The notes under the pieces are model-generated. The model saw only the letters and a list, made by a program, of their open reading frames with translations, was not told the DNA's origin and did not search any database. The translations under genes and the position numbers were made by a program. Below, piece by piece: positions 54,590 through 63,929 of a stretch of 64,000 bases of DNA. Where the stretch lies: positions 186,001-250,000 of the forward strand of contig NZ_JAGSPD010000006.1 in the NCBI RefSeq assembly GCF_019203985.1, in the 5' to 3' direction. Origin of the DNA: Winogradskyella luteola (GTDB taxonomy: Bacteria > Bacteroidota > Bacteroidia > Flavobacteriales > Flavobacteriaceae). The first letter of the stretch is position 1. Each line of letters starts with the position of its first letter.

Positions 54590-55712
54590 TATTGATTTGA
54601 TCTAAAATCCACAAATAATCTTTACGCTTTTTTATAAAATCGCGCTCTGAAATATCAATAATCTTTACGTTTAATTCGGTTTGATTTCTTAAAAAACCGA
54701 GATAACCAGAGTTGATTTTTTCTAAATATTCATCTTGAATTTCGGTTTCGTACTTTCGCCCGCGTTTTTTAATATTGGCTTGTAAGCGTTCTGTATTTTG
54801 GTAGAGATACACATATAGATCTGGTCTGGCAATATCCTTATAAACCTGATAAAATAATTTACGATACAGCCTAAACTCATCTTCTGGTAAAGTCACCTTT
54901 GAAAATATAAGTGACTTATGCACATCGTAATCACTTACCATAAAATCCTTAAACAAGTCTAATTGCGATAAATCATCACTAATTTGCTGATATCTATCGG
55001 CCAGAAAAGACATTTCTAAAGTAAATGCATAACGCTCAGGCTCTTTGTAAAATTTTGGCAAAAAAGGATTGTCCGCAAAACGTTCTAAAATAAGTTTGGC
55101 ATTAAAATCTTGTGCAATTTTATTGGCTAAACTTGTTTTTCCAGCACCAATATTACCTTCAATGGCAATAAAATTATAGGAGCTAAAAGTAAATTGCTTC
55201 TTTGGATTTTTCAGCCATATATTTACAGGTTCTATTTCAGAATCATCTTCACAAACTTCAAAAAGTTCCTCAACAGTTTTATCTAAAACAGGATGCTTAA
55301 AGTCTCTTACAGTATCTAATAAAGGTTGTAAAACAAACTTTCGGTTTTGAATTTCTGGATGAGGAATCACCAATGAATCGTCATTTAAAATTTCAACATC
55401 ATAAAATAAAATATCTAAATCTATTTCTCGCGATTCGTAACCATTTGCGGTTTTAGATAATCTTCCCAAATCCTTTTCGATACGCTTAAGCTCTTTTAGT
55501 AGCTTTTTTGGTTTCAACTCGGTTTCGACTTTAATGCATGCATTAAAAAAATCATCTCCCTCAAAACCTAAGGCTGGTGTTTTGTACACTTTAGAAATCT
55601 TCCTAATGGCACCAACCTTTTTAAAAATAGCATTGACAGCAGACTGCAAATACTGCAATTTATTGCCTTTGTTACTTCCCAGTGCTATGTGAACGGTTTT
55701 GGTTGGTGTCAT
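54579..55712 (-). CDS. folK: Bifunctional HPPK (FolK) / deoxynucleoside kinase fusion
   Basis: A 377-residue fusion. Residues about 1-150 are 6-hydroxymethyl-7,8-dihydropterin pyrophosphokinase (HIALGSNKGNK, Gly-Phe-Glu-Gly-Asp-Asp-Phe-Phe-Asn, REIDLDILFYD at 95-105, IPHPEIQNRKFVLQPL), an enzyme of folate synthesis. Residues about 175-377 are a deoxyadenosine/deoxyguanosine-type kinase with P-loop GNIGAGKTS near 186-194, LERFADNPFLPKFY and the DRYQQ motif. Both halves look intact. This fusion is known in Bacteroidota. It links folate and nucleotide salvage on one chain; the reason is not established. Confidence 0.92.
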   Translation of the reverse strand: MTPTKTVHIALGSNKGNKLQYLQSAVNAIFKKVGAIRKISKVYKTPALGFEGDDFFNACIKVETELKPKKLLKELKRIEKDLGRLSKTANGYESREIDLDILFYDVEILNDDSLVIPHPEIQNRKFVLQPLLDTVRDFKHPVLDKTVEELFEVCEDDSEIEPVNIWLKNPKKQFTFSSYNFIAIEGNIGAGKTSLANKIAQDFNAKLILERFADNPFLPKFYKEPERYAFTLEMSFLADRYQQISDDLSQLDLFKDFMVSDYDVHKSLIFSKVTLPEDEFRLYRKLFYQVYKDIARPDLYVYLYQNTERLQANIKKRGRKYETEIQDEYLEKINSGYLGFLRNQTELNVKIIDISERDFIKKRKDYLWILDQINNEI

Positions 55713-55783
55713 GGAATTAACAAAATAACTAAAAGAAAAATTAATAGATTATCTTTACAACGACAATTTATTAACCATTTTTA

Positions 55784-56488
55784 ATGTCACTGAAAGATAA
55801 GCTTTTAGCACAACGTATTTACCTTTTGTTAGGGGCACTTTTTATAACGTCTTTAGTAGTTTCAAACTTAATCTTTCAGAAGTTTTTTTATTGGTATCCT
55901 GTTGATATTGAAATTTTTGGAAGTAAGCTTTTTGAGATTTCGGTTGGGATTTTGCCATATCCTATTACCTTTCTTATTACAGATTTAATTAGTGAAATTT
56001 ATGGTAAGAAGCGCGCCAATGATGTTGTTGTAGTTGGGATTTTCGCCTCTCTTTTTTCATTATTAATTATTTACACAGGTTCTCAAGTCCCCGCAACTTC
56101 GTGGTCTTATGTAGATAATGAGATGTTCAATATGGTTTTTGGCAATTCTGCCATTGCAGTTTTTGCGAGTATGCTTACTTATTTATTTGCTCAGTTTGTC
56201 GATATTCAGATTTATCATTTTTGGAAACGTCTTACCAAAGGTAAGCATTTATGGTTGCGCAATAACTTTTCAACTTGGTTTTCTCAATTCGTAGACACAT
56301 TCACTATTGTTTTTTTATTGTGCTCATTTGGTATTATTGATTGGGCAAACTTTAAAGGTCTATTGGTGAGTGGATTTTTATTTAAGGTTATTGTAGCAGC
56401 CTTGGACACTCCTTTTCTATACTTGGGCGTTTATTTATTTAGAAAACGTTTTAAACTCAAGGTGAACGAAGAAATTGACTTAATATAA
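55784..56488 (+). CDS. Queuosine precursor transporter (YhhQ/VUT family)
   Basis: A 234-residue inner-membrane protein with about six hydrophobic segments, belonging to the VUT/COG1738 family. The motifs LVVSNLIFQK, FPITFLITDLISEIYGKKRA-like PITFLITDLISEIYGKKRA (partial) and LRNNFSTWFSQFVDT are typical. Family members take up queuine or preQ precursors for tRNA modification. It is monocistronic between the divergent folK fusion and the AsmA-like gene. Confidence 0.9.
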   Translation: MSLKDKLLAQRIYLLLGALFITSLVVSNLIFQKFFYWYPVDIEIFGSKLFEISVGILPYPITFLITDLISEIYGKKRANDVVVVGIFASLFSLLIIYTGSQVPATSWSYVDNEMFNMVFGNSAIAVFASMLTYLFAQFVDIQIYHFWKRLTKGKHLWLRNNFSTWFSQFVDTFTIVFLLCSFGIIDWANFKGLLVSGFLFKVIVAALDTPFLYLGVYLFRKRFKLKVNEEIDLI

Positions 56489-56596
56489 TTGTTACTAAAT
56501 CATTAAAATCTTGCTAAAGTTTATTAAAAACACAACTATTCTGCCCAACTTTGCGTATAATATATAGACACTATTCTAAACCTACAAATATTTATT

Positions 56597-59254
56597 ATGA
56601 AGAAACTTTTCAAAATCATTGGAATCATCTTACTCATTTTTATTGCAATACTCATTGCCATTCCATTTGTTTTAGAGTCTAAAATAGATGCCATCGTTCA
56701 GAATTATGCCGATGAAAATTTAGATGCAGATTTAAGTTTCGACGATATTAGTCTAAGCTTAATAAGCAGTTTTCCGAAGGCTGAAGTTAGTGTTGAAAAT
56801 CTAAAAATTACTAATAGAGCACCATTTAAAGACGAAACTTTAGCAACGGCCAAATCTCTGTCTTTTGAAATGCCAATCGCTCAATTATTTAAAGGTACAG
56901 AAGAGCCATTGGTCGTTAACGAAATTATTGCAGACGAAATGCTATTGACACTTAAGACGAATAAAAATGGAACCACAAATTACGATATTGTAAAAGAAAA
57001 TGAAAACGCGAGCGTTGCCAAAGACACAACCTCAACTGGCTTTAGTTTCGATATTGAAAATTACGAACTCAACAATAGTGCATTTACATATATAGATGAA
57101 AGCTCTAACACCAACTTGTACGCCACAGAAATTAACCATAACGGAAAAGGGATATTCTCTGGCGAACAATCTCAACTAGACACCAAAACCGAAGCTAAAA
57201 TTAGCATGTCTATTGATAGCACGGAATATTTGAGCAATAATATTATAAAACTAGATGCTTTAATCGACCTTGATTTAGAGCAGGAAAAATACACCTTTAA
57301 AGAAAATAAAGGTTTTATCAATGCTTTGCCATTAGAGTTTCAAGGCTTTGTGCAAATGGTTGAAGAAGGCCAACAGATAGACATAAGTTTTAGGAATCCC
57401 GAATCGTCATTTAAGGACTTTTTGGCTGTGATACCAAAGGAGTATGCAAAGAATATTGAAGATGTTAATACCACTGGGAACTTTACGGTTAATGGTATTA
57501 TTAAAGGCTTAGTTTCTGAAGAAACAATCCCAACTCTAGATATTAATATGCGTTCTGACAATGCATCCTTTAAATATCCTGATTTGCCAAAAAGTGTAAA
57601 AAATATAATGATCGATGCCTCGGTTAAAAACACGACAGGAAACGTTGACGATACTTATGTCGATGTTAATAAACTCGATTTTAAAATTGACGAAGATGTT
57701 TTTAAATCCGAAGCACATATTAAAAATTTAACAGGCAATATGCTGGTAAATGCCAACTTAGATGGTGTTTTAAATTTGGCGAACATCACCAAGGCCTATC
57801 CTATTGAATTAGAAAATCAATTAAGTGGTATTCTAAGAGGAACGTTGAATACTGCTTTTGATATGAATGCGATTGAAACCAATGCCTATCAACGTATTAA
57901 GAACAACGGAAGTATATCAGTTTCCGATTTTATATTTTCTTCTGAAGATATTGTAAACCCAATTCAAATTAACAAAGCAGATTTAACGTTTAAACCAGGA
58001 ACAGTTAGTTTAAATAGCTTTGATGCTATAACAGGAAAAAGTGATTTTTCGGCCACAGGAACGATAAATAATTTACTTGGATTTTTGTTGAGCGACAAAA
58101 AACTTCAAGGTAATTTTAATGTGAATTCCAACACCTTTGCCATTTCTGATTTTATGGTTGAAGATGAGACAGCCTCTGAAACATCTAACAAAACTACATC
58201 TGATGAAGAATCGCTTAAAATCCCTGATTTTTTAGACTGTACCATCACAGCAAATGCCAATACTGTAATTTACGACAACCTCAATCTTAAAAACGTAAAA
58301 GGGCAGTTACGTATTAAAGACCAAAACGCAAATCTCCAGAATATGACAACCGATTTGTTTAATGGTCAGTTAGGTATTTCTGGTAATGTTTCTACAAAAG
58401 GAGCGAAGCCAAAATTCGATATGAAATTAGCTATGCAACAATTTGACATTTCACAATCTTTTAAAGATTTGGACATGTTAAAGGCATTAGCACCTATTGC
58501 CAAGGTTGTACAAGGAAAATTAAATTCAACTATAGATTTAAGTGGTTTCTTGGACGAAAATTTCTCCCCTGATCTGTCCACGATTTCTGGAAATGCACTT
58601 GCGGAAGTATTTACCTCTAATATTGATGTGTCAAAAAGTCCGTTACTCGCTGGCTTGGACAACAAATTAAACTTTATTGACTTTAAAGAACTTCAAAAAT
58701 ATATAAAAACCAAATTGAGTTTTGAAAATGGGCAGGTTTCCTTAAAGCCTTTTACTGTTAAGTATAAGGATATTCCGATTGAGATCTCTGGCATGCACAC
58801 TTTTGCAAACAATATGCAGTACGATGTTGTGTTTCAAGTGCCTGCCAAATACCTTGGTGGTGAAGTCAACCGCTTAATAGGAAAAATTAATGACCCAGAG
58901 GTCGATAATATTGCAATTCCTGTAACTGCCAATATAAACGGAAGCTTTTCTAGTCCAAACATTTCAACGGACTTAACAAGTGGCGTTTCTAACTTAACCA
59001 AACAACTTGTTGAAATTCAGAAACAAAAATTATTGGGTCAAGGCAAAGACAAAATCAACGATATACTTGGTGGCGTTTTGGGAGGCAACTCAAATGACAA
59101 AAAAACTGATTCAACTAAAACCATAACAGATAGTACAAAGCAAGATCCAAAGGATACCATTAAAGAAGGAGTAAATTCTGTTATCGGAGGACTTCTTGGC
59201 GGGAAGAAAAAGAAAAAAGACAAAAAAGTCCAAGATTCAACCAAAAACGAGTAA
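56597..59254 (+). CDS. AsmA-family envelope protein
   Basis: An 885-residue AsmA-like protein: one N-terminal membrane helix (about residues 4-27), then a very long beta-rich extracytoplasmic region with repeated groove-type strands, and a low-complexity Lys/Asp/Thr tail after LGGVLGGNSN and GGLLGGKKKK. AsmA-type proteins resemble VPS13-like lipid-transport bridges and affect outer-membrane biogenesis. The AsmA_2-like core near residues 560-760 (GNVSTKGAKPKFDMKLAM; partial) supports this. It stands alone between yhhQ-like and rpoD genes. Confidence 0.88.
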   Translation: MKKLFKIIGIILLIFIAILIAIPFVLESKIDAIVQNYADENLDADLSFDDISLSLISSFPKAEVSVENLKITNRAPFKDETLATAKSLSFEMPIAQLFKGTEEPLVVNEIIADEMLLTLKTNKNGTTNYDIVKENENASVAKDTTSTGFSFDIENYELNNSAFTYIDESSNTNLYATEINHNGKGIFSGEQSQLDTKTEAKISMSIDSTEYLSNNIIKLDALIDLDLEQEKYTFKENKGFINALPLEFQGFVQMVEEGQQIDISFRNPESSFKDFLAVIPKEYAKNIEDVNTTGNFTVNGIIKGLVSEETIPTLDINMRSDNASFKYPDLPKSVKNIMIDASVKNTTGNVDDTYVDVNKLDFKIDEDVFKSEAHIKNLTGNMLVNANLDGVLNLANITKAYPIELENQLSGILRGTLNTAFDMNAIETNAYQRIKNNGSISVSDFIFSSEDIVNPIQINKADLTFKPGTVSLNSFDAITGKSDFSATGTINNLLGFLLSDKKLQGNFNVNSNTFAISDFMVEDETASETSNKTTSDEESLKIPDFLDCTITANANTVIYDNLNLKNVKGQLRIKDQNANLQNMTTDLFNGQLGISGNVSTKGAKPKFDMKLAMQQFDISQSFKDLDMLKALAPIAKVVQGKLNSTIDLSGFLDENFSPDLSTISGNALAEVFTSNIDVSKSPLLAGLDNKLNFIDFKELQKYIKTKLSFENGQVSLKPFTVKYKDIPIEISGMHTFANNMQYDVVFQVPAKYLGGEVNRLIGKINDPEVDNIAIPVTANINGSFSSPNISTDLTSGVSNLTKQLVEIQKQKLLGQGKDKINDILGGVLGGNSNDKKTDSTKTITDSTKQDPKDTIKEGVNSVIGGLLGGKKKKKDKKVQDSTKNE

Positions 59255-59366
59255 GTTTTACTTTAAAGACATATATTTTTCCCAATTTATGTTAATAATT
59301 GCCCTTTTTTTTGGAATTCTTAATTATTCCATTATAATGTATGTTAACTAATTTTAAAATGACTAC

Positions 59367-60230
59367 ATGAGGCAATTAAAAATCACCAAGCAGGTAACCA
59401 ACAGAGAAGACAAATCTTTAGACAAATATCTACAAGACATAAGTAAAATTCCGTTGATTACCGCTGATGAAGAAGTTGAGTTAGCACAACGCATAAAGAA
59501 AGGTGATCAAGAAGCTTTAGATAAACTAACAACAGCGAACTTAAGATTTGTAGTTTCTGTTGCAAAGCAATACCAAAATCAAGGTTTAAAATTACCAGAT
59601 TTAATTAATGAAGGTAACGCAGGTTTGGTAAAAGCCGCAAAACGTTTTGACGAAACAAGAGGTTTTAAGTTTATCTCATACGCTGTATGGTGGATAAGAC
59701 AAGCCATCTTGCAAGCTTTAGCGGAGCAATCTCGTATTGTACGTTTACCTTTAAACAAAATTGGTACCATTAATAAAATCAATAAAACGTTTTCACATTT
59801 AGAGCAAATACATCAAAGACCTCCAAATGCAGAAGAGATTGCTCGTGAGTTAGACATTGGCGTTCGCGAAGTAAAGCAATCTATGAAAAATTCTGGCCGT
59901 CACTTATCAATGGATGCTCCATTAAAAGATGGTGAGACATTTAGTCTGTACGATGTTGTTAGTGCAAGCGAGTCACCAAGACCAGACAAAGATTTAATGA
60001 AAGCATCGTTAAACATTGAAATTGAGCGTGCTTTGGAAACATTAACACAAAAAGAAAGTGATGTTATCCGTTTAAATTTTGGTATCGGGGATCAACCACC
60101 TATGACACTAGAGGAAATTGGTGGTATTTATGATTTAACAAGAGAACGTGTACGCCAAATTAGAGAAAAAGGAATTAGACGACTAAGACACGCAAGTAAG
60201 AGCAAAATACTTAAAACTTATTTGGGTTAA
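59367..60230 (+). CDS. rpoD: Primary sigma factor RpoD/SigA, short Bacteroidota form
   Basis: The housekeeping sigma factor, 287 residues. Regions 1.2 to 4.2 are all present: [21 protein letters not shown] (partial), the region 2 core [21 protein letters not shown] (partial) and [16 protein letters not shown], and region 4 with [20 protein letters not shown] (partial). Region 1.1 and the large non-conserved insert of proteobacterial RpoD are absent, as is normal for Bacteroidota, whose sigma recognises TTTG/TAnnTTTG promoters like those noted here. rpsU follows in the same direction. Confidence 0.97.
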   Translation: MRQLKITKQVTNREDKSLDKYLQDISKIPLITADEEVELAQRIKKGDQEALDKLTTANLRFVVSVAKQYQNQGLKLPDLINEGNAGLVKAAKRFDETRGFKFISYAVWWIRQAILQALAEQSRIVRLPLNKIGTINKINKTFSHLEQIHQRPPNAEEIARELDIGVREVKQSMKNSGRHLSMDAPLKDGETFSLYDVVSASESPRPDKDLMKASLNIEIERALETLTQKESDVIRLNFGIGDQPPMTLEEIGGIYDLTRERVRQIREKGIRRLRHASKSKILKTYLG

Positions 60231-60257
60231 TAATTTTTTATTTTCAAATAGTTAGCA

Positions 60258-60265
60258 TATATTTG
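60258..60265 (+). promoter_or_regulatory. Candidate -7 box of the rpsU promoter
   Basis: TATATTTG matches TAnnTTTG exactly, 42 bases before the rpsU start codon. The -33 TTTG is not well conserved (only a T-rich run is seen), so this is a moderate call. Confidence 0.45.
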
Positions 60266-60306
60266 CCGACCGTTTACAAGAATTATAGTTTAAAAATATA
60301 TCGATA

Positions 60307-60501
60307 ATGATTAAAATCGAAATCAAAGAAGGAGAAAACATTGAGAGAGCTCTTAAACGTTACAAGCGTAAGCACCGTAATGTACAGATTATGCAAAACC
60401 TAAGAGAGTCTCGTTATTTCACTAAACCATCTGTTAAGAGAAGGAGAGAAATTCAGAAAGCTCAATACATCCAAGGATTAAGAGACGCTGAGAACGTATA
60501 A
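60307..60501 (+). CDS. rpsU: 30S ribosomal protein S21
   Basis: A 64-residue basic protein with the S21 pattern: IKIEIKEGENIERALKRYKR (N-terminal), then a Lys/Arg-rich helix with KPSVKRRREIQKAQYI. S21 aids initiation near the mRNA-binding platform; Bacteroidota S21 has been linked to anti-SD occlusion with bS18 and bS6. It has its own candidate promoter and is followed by a clear hairpin terminator. Confidence 0.97.
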   Translation: MIKIEIKEGENIERALKRYKRKHRNVQIMQNLRESRYFTKPSVKRRREIQKAQYIQGLRDAENV

Positions 60502-60530
60502 ATAATATTTTTACGTATAAAATTATATAT

Positions 60531-60558
60531 AGAGCAATAGAAATATTGCTCTTTTTTT
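60531..60558 (+). terminator. Intrinsic terminator of rpsU
   Basis: AGAGCAATA-gaaa-TATTGCTCT is a 9-bp perfect stem with a GAAA loop followed by T7. It lies 30 bases after the rpsU stop, just before the convergent 85-residue gene. Confidence 0.9.
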
Positions 60559-60572
60559 ATATGCACTAAAGA

Positions 60573-60830
60573 CTAATCCAGTCTGAGTTTTTCGTCTTCA
60601 GCATTAACCTTAAAAGGCTTTATAGGACGATCCTCGTAAAAATGCTCAAAGGTTTTGTCTGTAGTATAATTATCAGTTAATACTCTGTAAACCATAAACA
60701 CTACCAAGATCTGCCCAATAACCGTTAGATAAAATACCCAATTAAACGGAAAATCTAAAGCACACATTATAGTTATGGCAATTAATAGCAATGTTGTGAT
60801 CGCCATATAAAGAAATGGGGAAGATTTCAT
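60573..60830 (-). CDS. Small two-helix membrane protein of unknown function (85 aa)
   Basis: An 85-residue protein with two hydrophobic helices (about 7-25 and 30-50) followed by a charged cytosolic tail (TTDKTFEHFYEDRPIKPFKV; partial). No recognised family motif. It begins with ATG and has ordinary codon use, and it lies between a terminator and the divergent LysE-type gene, so it is probably real. A conserved Flavobacteriaceae membrane protein seems likely, but this is from memory and not tested. Confidence 0.7.
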   Translation of the reverse strand: MKSSPFLYMAITTLLLIAITIMCALDFPFNWVFYLTVIGQILVVFMVYRVLTDNYTTDKTFEHFYEDRPIKPFKVNAEDEKLRLD

Positions 60831-60936
60831 GTTGCTTTTTTATTTAAATTTAATCAATACTAGTTAAACAAAATAAATTTTAACGCAATACTAACTCCAT
60901 CTGTAAGGATTTTTTTGGCAATGCAACTAATGCCTC

Positions 60937-61569
60937 ATGATTCTTATTTATTTAATCGTTGGCATTTTTGCTTCTATTGTGGGAGCCTTACCTTTAGGAG
61001 CAACTAATATTGCTGTAATAAATACCACTCTTAAGCAAAATGCAAAACAAGCATTTAAGATTACTTTAGCAGCTGGATTTGCGGAAGTATTACTATCATA
61101 TTATGCATTACATTGTAATATGACGGTTAAAATTTTTTTTGACTCCAATCAATGGATACAAATTCTAATAGCCTTTTCATTACTGGGCATTGGAAGTTTC
61201 TTATTTCTAAAATCGAATAAAAAGAAATCTGAAAAGAAATCTGAAAAGAACCGATTAAAGACTTCAAAATATGTCACGGGATTTTTACTAAGCTTACTTA
61301 ACCCACCAGTACTTTTATACTGGTTAGTTATTTATGGAGTAATTAACAGTTATTCTTTAAACTTATCTATAGAATCCTCGCTTTTGGTCTTATTTCTTTT
61401 TTTCTTTGGCGTCTATTTAGGCAAATTGACAACACTTTTCCTATACAGTAAGTTTAGCTTGATTATAAAACAGAAGTTTGAAAATATTAATACCATTATC
61501 AATAAAGTGACCGGCTCTTTACTGTTTTTTATTGGCTTGGTAAATGTTTTTAAAATCTATTTTATTTAG
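60937..61569 (+). CDS. LysE/RhtB-family amino acid exporter
   Basis: A 210-residue inner-membrane protein with about five to six helices. The N-terminal GALPLGATNIAVINTTLKQN resembles the LysE motif GxxxxGPxxxxxxxxxxxxG, but with Leu-Gly-Ala in place of the common Gly-Pro, and LSLLNPPVLLYWLV matches the NP-type LysE second motif. A Lys/Glu-rich loop divides the halves. Substrate is unknown. Its stop overlaps that of the convergent DUF2797 gene by four bases. Confidence 0.82.
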   Translation: MILIYLIVGIFASIVGALPLGATNIAVINTTLKQNAKQAFKITLAAGFAEVLLSYYALHCNMTVKIFFDSNQWIQILIAFSLLGIGSFLFLKSNKKKSEKKSEKNRLKTSKYVTGFLLSLLNPPVLLYWLVIYGVINSYSLNLSIESSLLVLFLFFFGVYLGKLTTLFLYSKFSLIIKQKFENINTIINKVTGSLLFFIGLVNVFKIYFI

Positions 61570-62357
61570 ACATTTAGCTCAACTACCAAACCTTCATTGG
61601 CTCTAATGTTAAAAACGGTATTGTCTTCAAAAATGAGATACTGTCCTTTAATCCCAACGAGTTTACCTGAGTATTCCATCTGTTTTTTTATGTTTAAGCT
61701 ATTCGGTTTCTCAGGATATTGTTCAACAGGAAACTTTAAGTGGGTCTCCGAATTACTTTCAATAAAATAATCTTTAACTTCATTAGGAATATGTGCCTTC
61801 AAATTGTTTCTCCATTCTAAAAGATTTACATCTTCAATATCATTTTTCAGCATTTTTCGCCAATTGGTTTTATCTGCAACATGATCTTTCAATGCAACCT
61901 CGGTAACACCAGCCAAATAACGATTGGGTACTTCTACAATTTCTATAGCCTCATGTGCTCCTTGATCTATCCAACGTGTGGGCACTTGACTTTTCCTTGT
62001 TACGCCAACTTTTACATTGCTGGAGTTTGCTAAATATACTATATGGGGTTGCAATTGCACCTTTTTTTCATACTCTAAATCTCTGTCTTCTTTACCTAAA
62101 TGTGCTGTACTCAATTCTGGCCGCATTATCCAATCACCAGCTATAGGTTTATCAAAAAAACATGTTTTGCAAAAACCTTGTCTGTAAATTGGCCTATCTA
62201 AACCACAGCTTAAACATTGATGTCCAATAAGTTTCATTTTAACAGGCTTATTCAACAATTGATTAACATGAATAAAGTCGTTCTCAAATACCAAATAATA
62301 TTGTATTGGCTCTAGAAATTCAGTCTGCATTTTAGTAAGGACACCTGTATAAACCAT
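61566..62357 (-). CDS. DUF2797 protein with zinc-ribbon-like and GIY-YIG-like parts
   Basis: A 263-residue protein of the DUF2797 family. Two CxxC pairs (Cys48/Cys51 and Cys63/Cys66) look like a zinc ribbon. The stretch HIVYLANSSNVKVGVTRKSQ at about 105-124 with a later ARG-like TRWIDQGA resembles a GIY-YIG fold core (VYL ... KVGVT), although I cannot confirm nuclease residues. Function is unestablished. It divides divergently from the auxin-GH3-like gene with a 54-base gap. Confidence 0.82.
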   Translation of the reverse strand: MVYTGVLTKMQTEFLEPIQYYLVFENDFIHVNQLLNKPVKMKLIGHQCLSCGLDRPIYRQGFCKTCFFDKPIAGDWIMRPELSTAHLGKEDRDLEYEKKVQLQPHIVYLANSSNVKVGVTRKSQVPTRWIDQGAHEAIEIVEVPNRYLAGVTEVALKDHVADKTNWRKMLKNDIEDVNLLEWRNNLKAHIPNEVKDYFIESNSETHLKFPVEQYPEKPNSLNIKKQMEYSGKLVGIKGQYLIFEDNTVFNIRANEGLVVELNV

Positions 62358-62411
62358 AGAAGAAATTTAGTATTTTTAGCATTGCTAAATTAGCCAAAAG
62401 AAAAGTATTCT

Positions 62412-63929
62412 ATGCCAATTCCTATTGTAAATTCTATTGCTTCTTGGTTTTTAAAAAAACGATTTCATCAAATTGAACTCTTTTTAAAGTACCCTAATGA
62501 GGTACAAAACGAATTACTTTTCAGCCTATTGAAGTTTGCCAAGGATACCGAAATAGGAAAACAATATGATTTTGCATCGATTAAAACTTATAGAGAATTT
62601 AATGAGCGCGTACCAATTGTAAACTATGAAGATATCCAACCGCTTATTGAACGGTCTAGAAACGGAGAACAAAATATTTATTGGCCAAGATCAATTAAAT
62701 GGTTTGCCAAATCTAGTGGCACCACAAATGCCAAAAGTAAATTTATACCTGTAAGCTCTGATTCGTTGGAAGACTGTCACTATGCAGCAAGTAAAGATTT
62801 GCTGTGTATGTACCTCAACAATAATGAAGATTCCCAATTATTTACAGGAAAAAGTTTGCGCTTAGGTGGAAGTAAAGAACTTTATAAAGAAAACGGAACC
62901 GTATTTGGAGATCTCAGTGCTATTTTAATTGATAACATGCCGTTTTGGGCAGAATTTAGTAGTACACCAAGCAATAAGGTATCGTTAATGAGCGAATGGG
63001 AAACCAAAATGCAAGCCATTGTTGAAGAAACTATCGAAGAAAATGTAACCAGCTTGGCAGGTGTACCGTCCTGGATGCTTGTGCTATTAAATGACGTTTT
63101 AGATAAAACAGGCAAAGACAGTATTTTTGATATTTGGCCTAACCTCGAAGTTTATTTTCATGGTGGCGTTAGCTTTAACCCCTATATAGAGCAGTATAGA
63201 GCTATACTGCCAAAAAAGGATTTTAAATATTACGAAATCTATAATGCCTCTGAAGGTTTCTTCGCTATACAAGATCAAAATTACTCTGGGGATTTATTGT
63301 TGATGCTAGATTATGGGATTTTCTATGAATTTATACCAATGGACACCTACGGTACAAACAAACAGATAGCTATTCCTTTGAGTGAAGTTGAGCTCAATAA
63401 AAACTATGCTGTTGTTATTACAACCAATGCTGGACTGTGGAGGTACAAAATTGGCGACACAATTAGATTTGTGGGTTTAAATCCCCATAGAATTAAAGTA
63501 TCTGGTCGTACCAAACATCATATTAATGCTTTTGGAGAAGAATTAATTATTGAAAATGCTGAAGATGCCCTCAAAAAAGTGTGCAAACGTACGGCTGCAG
63601 AAATTGTAGATTATACAGCAGCTCCAATTTTTATGGAAGGCAAGGAAAAAGGAGCTCACGAATGGATTATAGAGTTTAAGAGACCTCCAAAAAATATGTC
63701 TTACTTTGAAGAGCTATTTGACAATGCTTTAAAGGCTTTAAATTCTGATTACGAAGCCAAGCGTTACAATAATATGACGCTCAACAAACCCAAAATACAC
63801 TGTGCTAGAACAAATCTTTTCTATGACTGGCTAAAGGAAAATGATAAACTCGGCGGACAGCATAAAGTGCCTCGTTTATCAAATTCTAGAGACTATATTG
63901 ACGAATTATTACGTCTTAACAACTTATAA
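62412..63929 (+). CDS. GH3 auxin-responsive-promoter family protein (acyl-acid-amido synthetase-like)
   Basis: A 505-residue member of the firefly-luciferase-like adenylating superfamily, GH3 branch (named after plant auxin genes, unrelated to glycoside hydrolase family 3). The ATP-binding motif is in WFAKSSGTTNAKSKFIPVS (around 97-115); YNASEGFFAIQ and LYRYKIGD-like LWRYKIGDTIRF also match. Plant relatives conjugate amino acids to acyl acids; bacterial ones have unknown substrates. The 71 bases after the stop hold only the possible start of another ORF at the window edge. Confidence 0.88.
   Translation: MPIPIVNSIASWFLKKRFHQIELFLKYPNEVQNELLFSLLKFAKDTEIGKQYDFASIKTYREFNERVPIVNYEDIQPLIERSRNGEQNIYWPRSIKWFAKSSGTTNAKSKFIPVSSDSLEDCHYAASKDLLCMYLNNNEDSQLFTGKSLRLGGSKELYKENGTVFGDLSAILIDNMPFWAEFSSTPSNKVSLMSEWETKMQAIVEETIEENVTSLAGVPSWMLVLLNDVLDKTGKDSIFDIWPNLEVYFHGGVSFNPYIEQYRAILPKKDFKYYEIYNASEGFFAIQDQNYSGDLLLMLDYGIFYEFIPMDTYGTNKQIAIPLSEVELNKNYAVVITTNAGLWRYKIGDTIRFVGLNPHRIKVSGRTKHHINAFGEELIIENAEDALKKVCKRTAAEIVDYTAAPIFMEGKEKGAHEWIIEFKRPPKNMSYFEELFDNALKALNSDYEAKRYNNMTLNKPKIHCARTNLFYDWLKENDKLGGQHKVPRLSNSRDYIDELLRLNNL

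Noticed and set aside
62412..63929. Reading the GH3-named gene as another glycoside hydrolase of the PUL
   Set aside because: It is the auxin-type GH3 adenylating family; the name is coincidental, and it lies 20 kb from the PUL.
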